Shown: piece by piece, positions 1-7,705 of the stretch
Position numbering within the stretch: position 1 is the stretch's first letter
How the letters are laid out: each line of letters starts with the position of its first letter
NCBI GenBank assembly: GCA_036961345.1
Contig: JBALVT010000050.1
Coordinates: forward strand, 1 to 22,925
DNA from: JBALVT01 sp036961345
Lineage (GTDB): Bacteria; Pseudomonadota; Gammaproteobacteria; Pseudomonadales; Halieaceae
DNA length: 22,925 bases
Direction of reading: 5' to 3'
The notes under the pieces: model-generated
The model's input: the letters and a program-made list of their open reading frames with translations, nothing else
The model's database searches: none
Told to the model about the DNA's origin: nothing
Made by a program: the position numbers and the translations under genes

Positions 1-1188
1 CTGTATTAGTCCCACGTGCCAAAAATTAGCAGGCATTTTGTCAATGAAGTGAGGGCGGTCTTGCTGCCTGTCCGGCGTCGTCAATTCCAGGTATCGTTTT
101 CCCAGTGCGGCGAAGTCTCCCGGTTTTAGATATTTAACATTTTCGGGATAGTACTTATCAGAGGCATTCTCGTTCAGGCCGTTTACCATTTTTCGAAGAT
201 GGGGTAGTTCACCGGTCGCCTCAATTTTGGAATGGCTGGCGAGTATTTGTTCGATGAGTGTTGAACCCGAGCGGGGCATGCCCAAGATAAAAATCGGGCT
301 GCTGCTATGGACCCCACAATTTTTGTTCAGGGTGAAAAATTCCTTGTTGTAGGCCGTTCTTATTCTACCGAGCGTCTCTTGCCTCCGTGAGCTATCGTAT
401 CCTACCAATGACCTCTTCTTTGAGTTGCCAGCTGTGTAGAGCTGCCAAGCGCTGACAAAATCTTGCCTGTCTTCGTGGGCTTTGGCCAAAGCAAAAAGAA
501 AATTGATTTCACTGGAAATTGAAAGTTTTCCCGAATCTACTTTTTCTTGCATTTTCTCCATCATGGACGCTGAAAAACGATAGTTTTTCAGGTTGGCAAG
601 GCTTTGATAGGGCTCTCCCGAATCTGGCCGAAGGGTGATGCAACGCTGGTACGCGATAATTGCTTCTTCACGTCTGCCCACCGCTTTAAGAGCGTGCCCA
701 ATGCCAAGAAGCGCACCCGGGTGGTCTGGGTTAATAGTCAACGATCGTTCATAGGCCGCAATACAGTCGGCGGTAGAACTGGTAGGCGCAAGCACAGTTG
801 CCATAAGAAAATAGGCTTCGGCATTGTCAGAATGAAAGCGGGTCAACCGCCTCAATACAGCCAGGGCTTCCAGGTCCTGATCCAACTCTTTGAATACCCG
901 GCCCAGTGCGTAAAGCGCAAGAGGGTTCTCTGGCTCGAGGCTAAGTATTTTTTGCAGCAGCTCCCGACACCTCTCCAGTTTCCTTTGCGCTGCCGCGAGT
1001 AAACTCAGTAGATACAGTGCGTCAATACAGGAATCGTCCTTCTTGAGCAGATCAAGACAAAGAGATTTGGCCTGTAATTCGTTTTCCGTGAGCTGTGTTT
1101 TGGGCTGCAATGCCTGCGTAATATCTCTAAAGCTCAGTAGGGACAGGAGATCTTTGGCTGGCTGTGTTGTGGCATAAAGCTCACACAT
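1..1188 (-). CDS. TPR-repeat sulfotransferase, 3' end beyond window
   Basis: The minus strand is open without a stop from an ATG at 1188 to the window edge, giving 396 residues of a longer protein. Residues about 30-210 read as TPR repeats, for example the stretch around LEPENPLALYALG. From about residue 298 a sulfotransferase domain begins, with PIFILGMPRSGSTLIEQILA containing the 5'-phosphosulfate-binding P-loop (PRSGST, residues 305-310), followed by ATGELPHL and FIDKMPANFWHVG. Proteins of this architecture (N-terminal TPRs plus a Sulfotransfer family domain) are presumed to transfer sulfate from PAPS to an acceptor; the acceptor cannot be told from sequence. The rest of the domain, including the 3'-phosphate-binding region, lies off the left edge. 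The start is uncertain: AAGGA sits almost against the ATG, and an in-frame TTG lies six codons upstream, with a stop further up. It is transcribed divergently from purU. Confidence 0.88.
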   Translation of the reverse strand, partial: MCELYATTQPAKDLLSLLSFRDITQALQPKTQLTENELQAKSLCLDLLKKDDSCIDALYLLSLLAAAQRKLERCRELLQKILSLEPENPLALYALGRVFKELDQDLEALAVLRRLTRFHSDNAEAYFLMATVLAPTSSTADCIAAYERSLTINPDHPGALLGIGHALKAVGRREEAIIAYQRCITLRPDSGEPYQSLANLKNYRFSASMMEKMQEKVDSGKLSISSEINFLFALAKAHEDRQDFVSAWQLYTAGNSKKRSLVGYDSSRRQETLGRIRTAYNKEFFTLNKNCGVHSSSPIFILGMPRSGSTLIEQILASHSKIEATGELPHLRKMVNGLNENASDKYYPENVKYLKPGDFAALGKRYLELTTPDRQQDRPHFIDKMPANFWHVGLIQ

Positions 1189-1346
1189 TTCCTTTGGTAT
1201 CCCCAAGCGAATGAAAGCCCAATTCTATGTGGGAAAGTGCTCAATCTCCAGCGCTGTGTGTTTGCTGCTGATATGTTATATTTTCGTCCCCAAGGCATTT
1301 TATAAAAACAGTCACAATAATGAACACTTATGAGTAGAACCAGAAT

Positions 1347-2216
1347 ATGACACAAACAGACCATAATCCGACCTGTACTCTGATAGTTTCCTGCCCGGAC
1401 TCAGTGGGGATTGTTGCGGCGGTAGCCAATTTTGTAGCCGAGCGCACTGGCTCTCTGCTTGAGTCCAATCACCACACCGATATTGAGCAGGGTTGGTTTT
1501 TCATGCGCAATGTGATCACCAGTGAATCGCTGGCGATCAGTCTGGAGGAATTCCGGGCGCAGTTTGAACCCCTCGCTGAACAGTTTGGCATGCAATGGAG
1601 TTTGCGGGATAACACCAAACTACAAAAAGTTGTTTTATTGGCGAGTCATGCTTCTCACTGTGTTGCAGATTTACTGTACCGCTGGAAGGCCGGGGAGATG
1701 GCTTTTGATATACCCTGTGTGATCTCGAATCACGAAAATCTCCGAGGCATGGTCGAATGGCACGGGATTCCGTTTCACTATGTACCGGTGCCCAAAGAAA
1801 ATAAGGATGCAGCTTTTGCCCAGGTCAACGAGATTGTGGCCAGGCACAATGCAGATTGTGTCGTTCTGGCCAGATATATGCAGATTATACCCCCGGAATT
1901 ATGCGACATATATGCGGGCAGGCTAATCAATATACATCACAGTTTTCTGCCGTCGTTTATCGGCGCCAACCCCTATCAGAAAGCCTACGACCGCGGTGTG
2001 AAATTGATCGGCGCCACCAGTCACTACGTTACCCAGGACCTCGATGAAGGGCCCATCATTGAGCAAGATGTGATCCGGGTGAACCACAGCTGTGATCGCG
2101 ATGAAATGGTGCGATTGGGAAGGGATGTTGAAAAAGCGGTATTGGCGCGAGCGCTGCGTTACCACCTGGAAGATCGTGTAATAGTACGCGGTAACAAAAC
2201 AGTCGTATTTTTGTAA
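1347..2216 (+). CDS. purU: Formyltetrahydrofolate deformylase
   Basis: This 289-residue protein hydrolyses 10-formyl-THF to THF and formate, balancing the one-carbon pool and supplying formate for purine synthesis. An N-terminal ACT domain (about residues 8-85, starting CTLIVSCPDSVGIVAAVA) precedes a formyltransferase-fold catalytic domain (about 92-275). The catalytic triad of the GART/PurU fold is visible as N195 and H197 in INIHHSFLPSF and D233 in LDEGPIIEQD; the 36-residue spacing from His to Asp matches PurN. Length agrees with the family (about 280). The ACT domain is known to sense methionine and glycine in E. coli PurU. It appears monocistronic: the upstream neighbour is divergent, and the downstream gene converges with only 24 bp between stops. 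No strong Shine-Dalgarno precedes the ATG. Confidence 0.96.
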   Translation: MTQTDHNPTCTLIVSCPDSVGIVAAVANFVAERTGSLLESNHHTDIEQGWFFMRNVITSESLAISLEEFRAQFEPLAEQFGMQWSLRDNTKLQKVVLLASHASHCVADLLYRWKAGEMAFDIPCVISNHENLRGMVEWHGIPFHYVPVPKENKDAAFAQVNEIVARHNADCVVLARYMQIIPPELCDIYAGRLINIHHSFLPSFIGANPYQKAYDRGVKLIGATSHYVTQDLDEGPIIEQDVIRVNHSCDRDEMVRLGRDVEKAVLARALRYHLEDRVIVRGNKTVVFL

Positions 2217-2240
2217 GCTTCGGCGCTCAGCAACTATATA

Positions 2241-3401
2241 TTAATCACGCAAATCTGAGAGTTTCATCACCTCGGCCACTGGCGTTTCCACCTCGCCTTC
2301 AACCAGGAAGAAGCGCCAAAATACCATGCCGAATAGATTTCCTTCGGTGTCTATCCAATTGGGCTTGCCGGGGTCACTGTTTGCCAAAATAATTTTGAAA
2401 CTACCGTCACTTTCCAACTCGGTTTGAGCGCGATTCAGGGACGATCTGCGATTGCTGTAATCGTAGGTTTGTTGAAAACGATTCCACAGGCATACGTTGG
2501 CAAACCGACAGCTGGGCCACCTACCTGAGATAACAAGAGCTTCATCGGCGTTGATAAAAAATGGCGCCATTGAATAATGCGCGTCGGCAGCTGACAAACC
2601 ATAGTCGCCCGGCAATTGAGGCGCCGGAAACTCGTTGGGCGTCAGTGCTACGAAGGGTGGAGGTTCGCTATTGGCCATTGGTGGCATTTCAAGGGTTCTG
2701 CTTCGAACAAAGTTGCTGACCCTGCGGATACCGGCGGCAATGCTAGTGTCATCGGCTGGCGCGGGCACGGCTGGCGCGGGCACGGCCGGATCGCTGAGAC
2801 ATTCGATAACAAGACGAGGCTCCAACGTTGGATCTCCTGCGGCGCAATGTTGCAGCTCCCAGTAGTGTCTTGTTGTTACCCGGGATGCGCCGGGGCTCAT
2901 TGGCAACCAGTTGCGCTCTTTCGCGGTCCCCCCCAGATACACGGTAAACCCGCCAGATTCATCAAAATCCATATCTGCGTCATTGATAACACCTGCTGTA
3001 CGTGTTGCGATGCCACCATTTTCGGCTCCTTCCTCGATGGTCAGGGAAAAGTATGCCGCACCGTTTAACTGCCCGTGAATTACGTAACTGTAGTCGGGGT
3101 GAACCGGTGCATCGAAATAAATGGCATCGCTGTTGTCACCTGTCAGCTTTCGGCTTGGCGTAACGATACGCCGAAAATTCGGTTTGCGCGGGTCCTGCTC
3201 AAAATTTCCCACCAACCCGGCTTCCAATATATGCATCAGTGCCCGATGTGATCCTGCGATATCCTCCGTGGATGCCAGGTTCCATTCTTCACTGGACCAG
3301 CGTTCATCTACCTCGGTGAGCAACTTGATCAGTTCCTTGAGGGCGGTTCGACTTTCAGTGGCAATAGGCATAATTAGTCCCGGCTTGTTGTTTTCGCTCA
3401 A
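2241..3401 (-). CDS. DUF1214-type protein of unknown function
   Basis: A 386-residue soluble protein without signal peptide or membrane segment. Two regions resemble the beta-rich DUF1214 fold: one near residues 95-185 (YSYVIHGQLNGAAYFSLTIE and, later, GGFTVYLGGTAKERNWLP) and one near the C terminus (GSFKIILANSDPGKPNWIDT). Both carry a pattern of Gly-aromatic, a beta strand, then Asn-Trp, which suggests an internal duplication. A linker near residues 207-216 reads VPAPAVPAPA, encoded by a perfect 15-bp tandem repeat. The start shown is TTG, whose bases overlap the TGA of the upstream sulfotransferase, implying translational coupling; an ATG 10 codons later (at 3371) is an alternative, and neither has a clear Shine-Dalgarno. 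DUF1214 proteins are often found beside sulfotransferases, but their activity is unknown to me. Family assignment rests on recognition by eye. Confidence 0.78.
   Translation of the reverse strand: MSENNKPGLIMPIATESRTALKELIKLLTEVDERWSSEEWNLASTEDIAGSHRALMHILEAGLVGNFEQDPRKPNFRRIVTPSRKLTGDNSDAIYFDAPVHPDYSYVIHGQLNGAAYFSLTIEEGAENGGIATRTAGVINDADMDFDESGGFTVYLGGTAKERNWLPMSPGASRVTTRHYWELQHCAAGDPTLEPRLVIECLSDPAVPAPAVPAPADDTSIAAGIRRVSNFVRSRTLEMPPMANSEPPPFVALTPNEFPAPQLPGDYGLSAADAHYSMAPFFINADEALVISGRWPSCRFANVCLWNRFQQTYDYSNRRSSLNRAQTELESDGSFKIILANSDPGKPNWIDTEGNLFGMVFWRFFLVEGEVETPVAEVMKLSDLRD
2754..2783. repeat. 15-bp perfect tandem duplication inside the DUF1214 gene
   Basis: The 15-mer GGCTGGCGCGGGCAC occurs twice head to tail. 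Its length is a multiple of three, so it duplicates five residues (the VPAPA unit) in a Pro/Ala linker without breaking the frame. Such units typically expand or contract by replication slippage. Confidence 0.9.
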
Positions 3402-4675
3402 TGTGGGTTGTCGTTTTCATAGGGTATGGCATGTTCTCGACGGTAGAACATCAAGCGCTCATCTACCGTATCCCGATCGAGACCAAAATCCTCGAGTTTA
3501 TAGTTATGAAAACCGTGTTTATGTTGTTGATTGCTGGCTCGCCATCGTTGCATCCCCGCCATGGCCTGATCGCTAAATTCCATGCCGAGGAAACGGTAAA
3601 TGTCTGACACTGACTGCTGCCAGTCGTTGCCTATATCCGCATAGAGTACATCGTATTGATTATTTTTCGGAACTATTTCTCGCCGTATCCGTTCGGTTTT
3701 CTTTAGCATTCGTTCAGTTTTTTCCAGCCACTCCTGGCCCACCCAATTAGCAGTAACGGTATGGCTGTCTCGTACAATAGCATTCCAGGTCATTGAACAC
3801 GCCGAGCCAACAGCCTTGATAGGATCTCTGTGTGAACAAATTAGTTTGGCGTTTGGGAAAACATGCATCAGAGCATCAAGATCTTGCATGTGCTGGGGTG
3901 TCTTCAGAATCCAGGGTTTATCAAGGGGGTCGTTTCGGTACCAGCTAATGACTTTCAACAAGGTCACCATGTACTCATAGGCACTGTGTTGGTTATGAGT
4001 CATCAGCCACTCGGCGAAACTGGGTATCTTTGCCTGAATTTCAAACAACTGACTGGAGAAACTGTGCTGGATAAGACCCACTTCCTCCTCGACTTCGTGG
4101 GCACCCAGTGGATGCACAGACGCTATTTGCGGACTCATGTACAGGACCGCTTTCAGGCCCTGCTCTATGCTCGTGATCCGTGGGTCAGGTTGTTGGGTGT
4201 AGCTCTGGGGTAGTGGCACCGGATTGACCGATTCCCAGGCTTTGAGGTGGAGAAACCTGTCATCGGCGGCCAGCAAACGATGCAGGCGAGTTGTTCCGGA
4301 GCGCGCCAATCCCACAATCACCACTGGGTCTGGAACGGGCCGTTCGATTATTTCCGGATGTTTTCGCAGTAAATCCTGCACGTACAAGCGGTTTTTTAGA
4401 ATACGAACAATCGAGACTCTGTTCATGAAACGGCCGACGGGATTGAGACCGGCCTCTTGCTCGAGTGCCTGCAGCAGCCTGCGCATGGGCTGTAAAAAAC
4501 GGTCGTCGCCAAAGTCGGTGAGGCCGGTTTGCTCTCGAGCACTGGCCAGCAGGCTATTTTCGTCCAACTTTATCTGGGCGAGCCCTGCGCGGTTAAGTAC
4601 TGCAACCAGACCATTTAAAACTCTGATCGGTGTGCGATGGTAGGACAATGCCTTTGGAGGAGCGTTGCTGTACAT
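3398..4675 (-). CDS. PAPS-dependent sulfotransferase (Sulfotransfer_3-like)
   Basis: From the ATG at 4675 this is 425 residues. The PAPS 5'-phosphosulfate loop is seen in VVIVGLARSGTTRLHRLLAA (about residues 118-137) and a likely 3'-phosphate-binding segment in LICSHRDPIKAVGSACSMTW. WILKTPQHMQDLDAL between them is also typical of the bacterial Sulfotransfer_3 type. The reaction is sulfate transfer from PAPS to a hydroxyl of an unidentified, probably lipid or other small hydrophobic, acceptor. The frame stays open to a GTG at 4798, but the extra 41 residues would consume the divergent promoter region, are not typical of the family, and contain both dyads noted there, so the ATG is preferred. 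The TGA overlaps the start of the DUF1214 gene, so the pair is probably one transcript. No signal peptide is present. Confidence 0.9.
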   Translation of the reverse strand: MYSNAPPKALSYHRTPIRVLNGLVAVLNRAGLAQIKLDENSLLASAREQTGLTDFGDDRFLQPMRRLLQALEQEAGLNPVGRFMNRVSIVRILKNRLYVQDLLRKHPEIIERPVPDPVVIVGLARSGTTRLHRLLAADDRFLHLKAWESVNPVPLPQSYTQQPDPRITSIEQGLKAVLYMSPQIASVHPLGAHEVEEEVGLIQHSFSSQLFEIQAKIPSFAEWLMTHNQHSAYEYMVTLLKVISWYRNDPLDKPWILKTPQHMQDLDALMHVFPNAKLICSHRDPIKAVGSACSMTWNAIVRDSHTVTANWVGQEWLEKTERMLKKTERIRREIVPKNNQYDVLYADIGNDWQQSVSDIYRFLGMEFSDQAMAGMQRWRASNQQHKHGFHNYKLEDFGLDRDTVDERLMFYRREHAIPYENDNPH

Positions 4676-4870
4676 AAATATTCTTTTTATTTTAGAAGTT
4701 GCGGCCACGTTATCGTAACGCGCTAGAACCGTGCCGCTATTGTGGTCCAATTGATGTTCTGTACGCAAGTTTTGCGTCCCGGGCGTCAGATTCGTCACTG
4801 CCTTAAAAAATCCATGCGTCGGGTGTTTCGCTGGCCTATACTGAGGCTCTATTTGGAGCGGATACTAGTG
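4676..4870. promoter_or_regulatory. Divergent control region, sulfotransferase / DUF2855
   Basis: The 195 bp between the two start codons hold a TATACT hexamer at 4837-4842, a fair -10 box for the rightward gene, although the bases 17 upstream (ATGCGT) are a poor -35. Two perfect dyads are present: CGTTA-TCG-TAACG at 4708-4720 and ACGCAA-GTT-TTGCGT at 4763-4777. The first includes a 12-mer that recurs, one base changed, upstream of the SDR gene at 7661-7672. Operator function is inference. Confidence 0.45.
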
Positions 4871-5986
4871 ATGAGTCAAGCAGTCGAAACCGGTGCCATC
4901 GAGGTCACTACGATGGAAGTAAAACGTGATGACTGGGGCGTTACCCGCGTGATTACCGACGTAATTTCCTCAGCCTTGGGTGAGGCGGAGGTGCTTTTAA
5001 AAACGGATCGATTTGCACTCACTGCAAATAATATTTCCTATGCCGTCAGCGGCGATCTACTGGGATACTGGGGCTTTTTTCCCACTGAATCCGGGTGGGG
5101 CAGAATACCGGCCATGGCATATGGTGAAGTATTGGCATCAGCTCACCCGGATATAGCGATAGGGGAGAGGGTCTGGGGCTTTTTTCCGATGTCTACGCAT
5201 CTCAAAATTCGCGCGGGGAAAGTCAACGCTGCTCAATTTGTAGATGTCTCCGAGCATCGGCAGGAATATGCCCCAGTTTACTCACAGTATCAGCGTGCAT
5301 CGGGCAATCCCATTTACCAGACTGACAGAGAAGATCAGGACAGCTTGCTCAGAGGGCTGTTTTTAACCTCGTGGTTATGTGAAGACTACATGACCGATAA
5401 TAATACTTTCGAAGCCGACGCTTATGTTATAACCAGTGCGTCGAGCAAAACCAGTATCGCGTTGGCTTTCATGGTAATGGAACGCGGAGAAAAGCAGGCT
5501 ATTGGTATAACGTCTGCGGGCAATGCTACCTTTTGTGAGGGCCTGGGTTGTTATTCAAAGGTGGTCACTTATGAATCACTGGAAGCTCTCGACCCAGGCC
5601 AGTCCGTTGTATTGGTTGATATGTCCGGGAACGCGCAAGTGATAAGCCAATTGCATAAACTCTATGGCGACAATATGCGTTTTTCCTCGATGATTGGTGC
5701 TACCCACTACCAAGAAATGGGCTCTACTGAAGGTCTGCCAGGTGCGACGCCGGAATTCTTTTTTGCACCGGCCCAGGCACAAAAACGTAGCGCACAGTGG
5801 GGGCCAGGTGAGATTGAAATGCGCATGGGTGCAAGCTTTGTTGGCTTTCGAGAATTTTGTGACAGCTGGTTGCGAATTGACAGGGCGTATGGGCCGGACG
5901 ATGTGTCCCGTGTCTATCAGGAGGTCCTCTCAGGTGCCAGCGATCCAGACCTGGGACACATCCTGTCGCTGTGGGATTGTGTGTAG
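4871..5986 (+). CDS. DUF2855 family protein
   Basis: A 371-residue cytosolic protein from the ATG at 4871 (MSQAVETGAI). The open frame extends to 4742, but that leader is Arg-rich, unlike a family N terminus, and overlaps the promoter region. An upstream GGAG is 12 bases from the ATG. The sequence matches my memory of DUF2855: WGFFPMSTHLKIRAGKV, a central SASSKTSIALAF that looks like a nucleotide-binding turn, and VVLVDMSGNAQVISQLH, resembling the cofactor domain of medium-chain alcohol dehydrogenases (AFMVMERGEKQAIGITSAGN would be the following strand). The family is distantly MDR-like but of unknown reaction; a quinone- or enone-type reductase is only a guess. Its stop is 2 bp from the PLD lipoprotein start, indicating an operon, and it is divergent from the sulfotransferase. 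Confidence 0.85.
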   Translation: MSQAVETGAIEVTTMEVKRDDWGVTRVITDVISSALGEAEVLLKTDRFALTANNISYAVSGDLLGYWGFFPTESGWGRIPAMAYGEVLASAHPDIAIGERVWGFFPMSTHLKIRAGKVNAAQFVDVSEHRQEYAPVYSQYQRASGNPIYQTDREDQDSLLRGLFLTSWLCEDYMTDNNTFEADAYVITSASSKTSIALAFMVMERGEKQAIGITSAGNATFCEGLGCYSKVVTYESLEALDPGQSVVLVDMSGNAQVISQLHKLYGDNMRFSSMIGATHYQEMGSTEGLPGATPEFFFAPAQAQKRSAQWGPGEIEMRMGASFVGFREFCDSWLRIDRAYGPDDVSRVYQEVLSGASDPDLGHILSLWDCV

Positions 5987-5988
5987 TA

Positions 5989-7509
5989 ATGGTCAAGTGC
6001 GGCTCGGGTAGCCACATCAGGTGCTTGATCTTAACGCTGCTCATCGTTTTAGGGGGATGTGCCTCTCTTGAACCGGCGCGACTGCCCCATGAGTCAACGC
6101 CGGGCCCATCTGGCGAAGCGCTATGGCAGCAGGTCTCCGCCGTGCGGTCAGATGATTGGTTTATTCCACTCAATATCGGTAGGACGGCACTGGAATGGCG
6201 ATTGCGAGCCATTGACAGCGCCACGGAATCGATTGATCTGCAGACATTTTTATGGAGCAATGATGCAGTTGGTGACGAAATTTCACAGGCGCTCATAGCG
6301 GCTGCGAATCGTGGTGTCACGGTAAAGTTGCTGCTCGACGATTCCTTCACCGTGAATGAGTCTGAATTTTTGGCTACCCTGAATCGACACCCGAATATTG
6401 ACACCCGGATCTACAACCCTTTCCACTATCGTCCAGACAATGTCGCGATACGCGAAATGTTCAACCTGGGGGAGTTTTCACGCATTGACCGGAGAATGCA
6501 CAACAAGGTGCTGGTGATTGACAATATTGCGTCCATAATCGGCGGGCGAAACCAGGCCGATGAGTATTTTGGTCATCATGCCAAGGCAAACTTTCGAGAT
6601 ATGGAAGTTCTCGCTTACGGAGAAGTCTCACAACAAATTAGTAAGAGTTTTGATGCTTACTGGAACAGTGGCTGGGCTTTCCCGTTAGAGACGCTGGGCT
6701 CGAATGCAAACGATGCACAGCAACCCGGAAATGTGCCGGGCGGGCAGCCTTATCTGCGGCAGTTTTTGCCGGTTGAATCAACTGAGAGTTTAGCCAGTGC
6801 ATGGCGGGGCGCCGCTACCACTGGTTTTGGCGGCCAAGCCAGCTTACTGGTTGACGCGCCGGCGGGCGAGACCCCATCAGTGGAATCCGCCACCTTGTTG
6901 GCTGCACAAATGTTGCGCTGGATCGACCAGGCAGAACACGAACTGATCGCGGTGTCTGCCTACTTAATACCTACCCAGGAGTTACAGCAAGCAGTGGAGC
7001 GCGCGCTGGCACGCGGTGTAAAAATCAAAATTCTGACCAATTCCCTGCAATCAAATAATCATACCTCGGCTCATGCCGCCTACCGACATCATATTACGCA
7101 GCTTTTGGAACTTGGTGTGGAGGTCTACGAGCTGCGGGCATTTGCCAGTGGCCGGGCACTTTATATGGATGCTCCGGTAGAATCTAAAAGTCTGGGCTTA
7201 CACGCGAAATTTATGCTTATTGATGATGACGTGAGTTTTATTGGCAGTGCCAATCTTGATGCGCGTTCACTGAAATTGAACACAGAGATCGGTTTGATGA
7301 TTCGTAGCGCAGCCCTTAATGGCAGAGTTCGTGAGCTCATAGCGCACGATTTTCAACTGAGTAATGCCTGGCTCCTTCAGCAGCGCGATGGTGGGAGCAT
7401 TGTCTGGGTAGGAGATAGTATTACCCACAAAGAGCAACCCAGTGATTCGACCTGGCAGCGCCTGGAGGATTGGTTTTTCGGTCTTTTGCCCATTGAAAAT
7501 GAAATGTAG
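5989..7509 (+). CDS. Phospholipase D / ClsC-like lipoprotein
   Basis: From the ATG at 5989 the protein has 506 residues and opens with a lipoprotein signal (hydrophobic stretch CLILTLLIVL, lipobox LGGC, Cys24 as lipidated residue), so it is probably anchored in the cell envelope. Two HKD active sites are intact: HNKVLVIDNIASIIGGRN beginning at H171 and HAKFMLIDDDVSFIGSANLD beginning at H405. Two HKD motifs in one chain, together with IDLQTFLWSNDAVGDEI, fit the YmdC/ClsC group of cardiolipin synthases and related phosphatidyl transferases. A phospholipid transphosphatidylation or hydrolysis role is likely. A GTG at 5971 is an alternative start that would overlap the DUF2855 stop, but would put a few extra residues before the signal peptide. 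Co-transcription with DUF2855 is likely. Confidence 0.92.
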   Translation: MVKCGSGSHIRCLILTLLIVLGGCASLEPARLPHESTPGPSGEALWQQVSAVRSDDWFIPLNIGRTALEWRLRAIDSATESIDLQTFLWSNDAVGDEISQALIAAANRGVTVKLLLDDSFTVNESEFLATLNRHPNIDTRIYNPFHYRPDNVAIREMFNLGEFSRIDRRMHNKVLVIDNIASIIGGRNQADEYFGHHAKANFRDMEVLAYGEVSQQISKSFDAYWNSGWAFPLETLGSNANDAQQPGNVPGGQPYLRQFLPVESTESLASAWRGAATTGFGGQASLLVDAPAGETPSVESATLLAAQMLRWIDQAEHELIAVSAYLIPTQELQQAVERALARGVKIKILTNSLQSNNHTSAHAAYRHHITQLLELGVEVYELRAFASGRALYMDAPVESKSLGLHAKFMLIDDDVSFIGSANLDARSLKLNTEIGLMIRSAALNGRVRELIAHDFQLSNAWLLQQRDGGSIVWVGDSITHKEQPSDSTWQRLEDWFFGLLPIENEM

Positions 7510-7705
7510 CTGGGGATAGCTTCTTTTTTTTGGGCGCGATCAACGCCAGGGTCCAACTAAATAAAATCATGCCGCTGCGGAAAATGCGGCTGTGGATGAA
7601 TTGTTGAACGGCAGGTGAAGCATTGATGTGCCGCAAGTAGTATTGTCTAACACGGTTAAACGTAACGATAACCTGCAACGATAACTCACAGAGGTTTGCT
7701 CGGTA
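7510..7705 (+). promoter_or_regulatory. Leader of the SDR gene with repeated AACGATAAC
   Basis: This 196-bp gap has a short GCCGC/GCGGC hairpin at 7571-7590 without a T-tract. It then shows two direct copies of AACGATAAC at 7664-7672 and 7677-7685, starting 13 bp apart. The first copy lies inside CGTAACGATAAC, whose reverse complement GTTATCGTTACG matches 4709-4720 at 11 of 12 positions. GGTTA at 7654-7658 and TAACC at 7669-7673 form a further dyad. GAGGT at 7691-7695 is the likely ribosome site for the ATG at 7706. Regulator binding is inferred. Confidence 0.45.

Noticed and set aside
604..1002. 132-codon plus-strand frame
   Set aside because: It lies antisense within the TPR-sulfotransferase, whose residues match a known architecture; the translated sequence looks like no protein.
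4676..4798. GTG-started 41-residue extension of the sulfotransferase
   Set aside because: It would cover the divergent promoter region and lacks family-like sequence; the ATG at 4675 begins a typical N terminus.
4742..4870. 43-residue Arg-rich extension of the DUF2855 protein
   Set aside because: It is unlike a family N terminus and overlaps the regulatory region; the ATG at 4871 is preferred.
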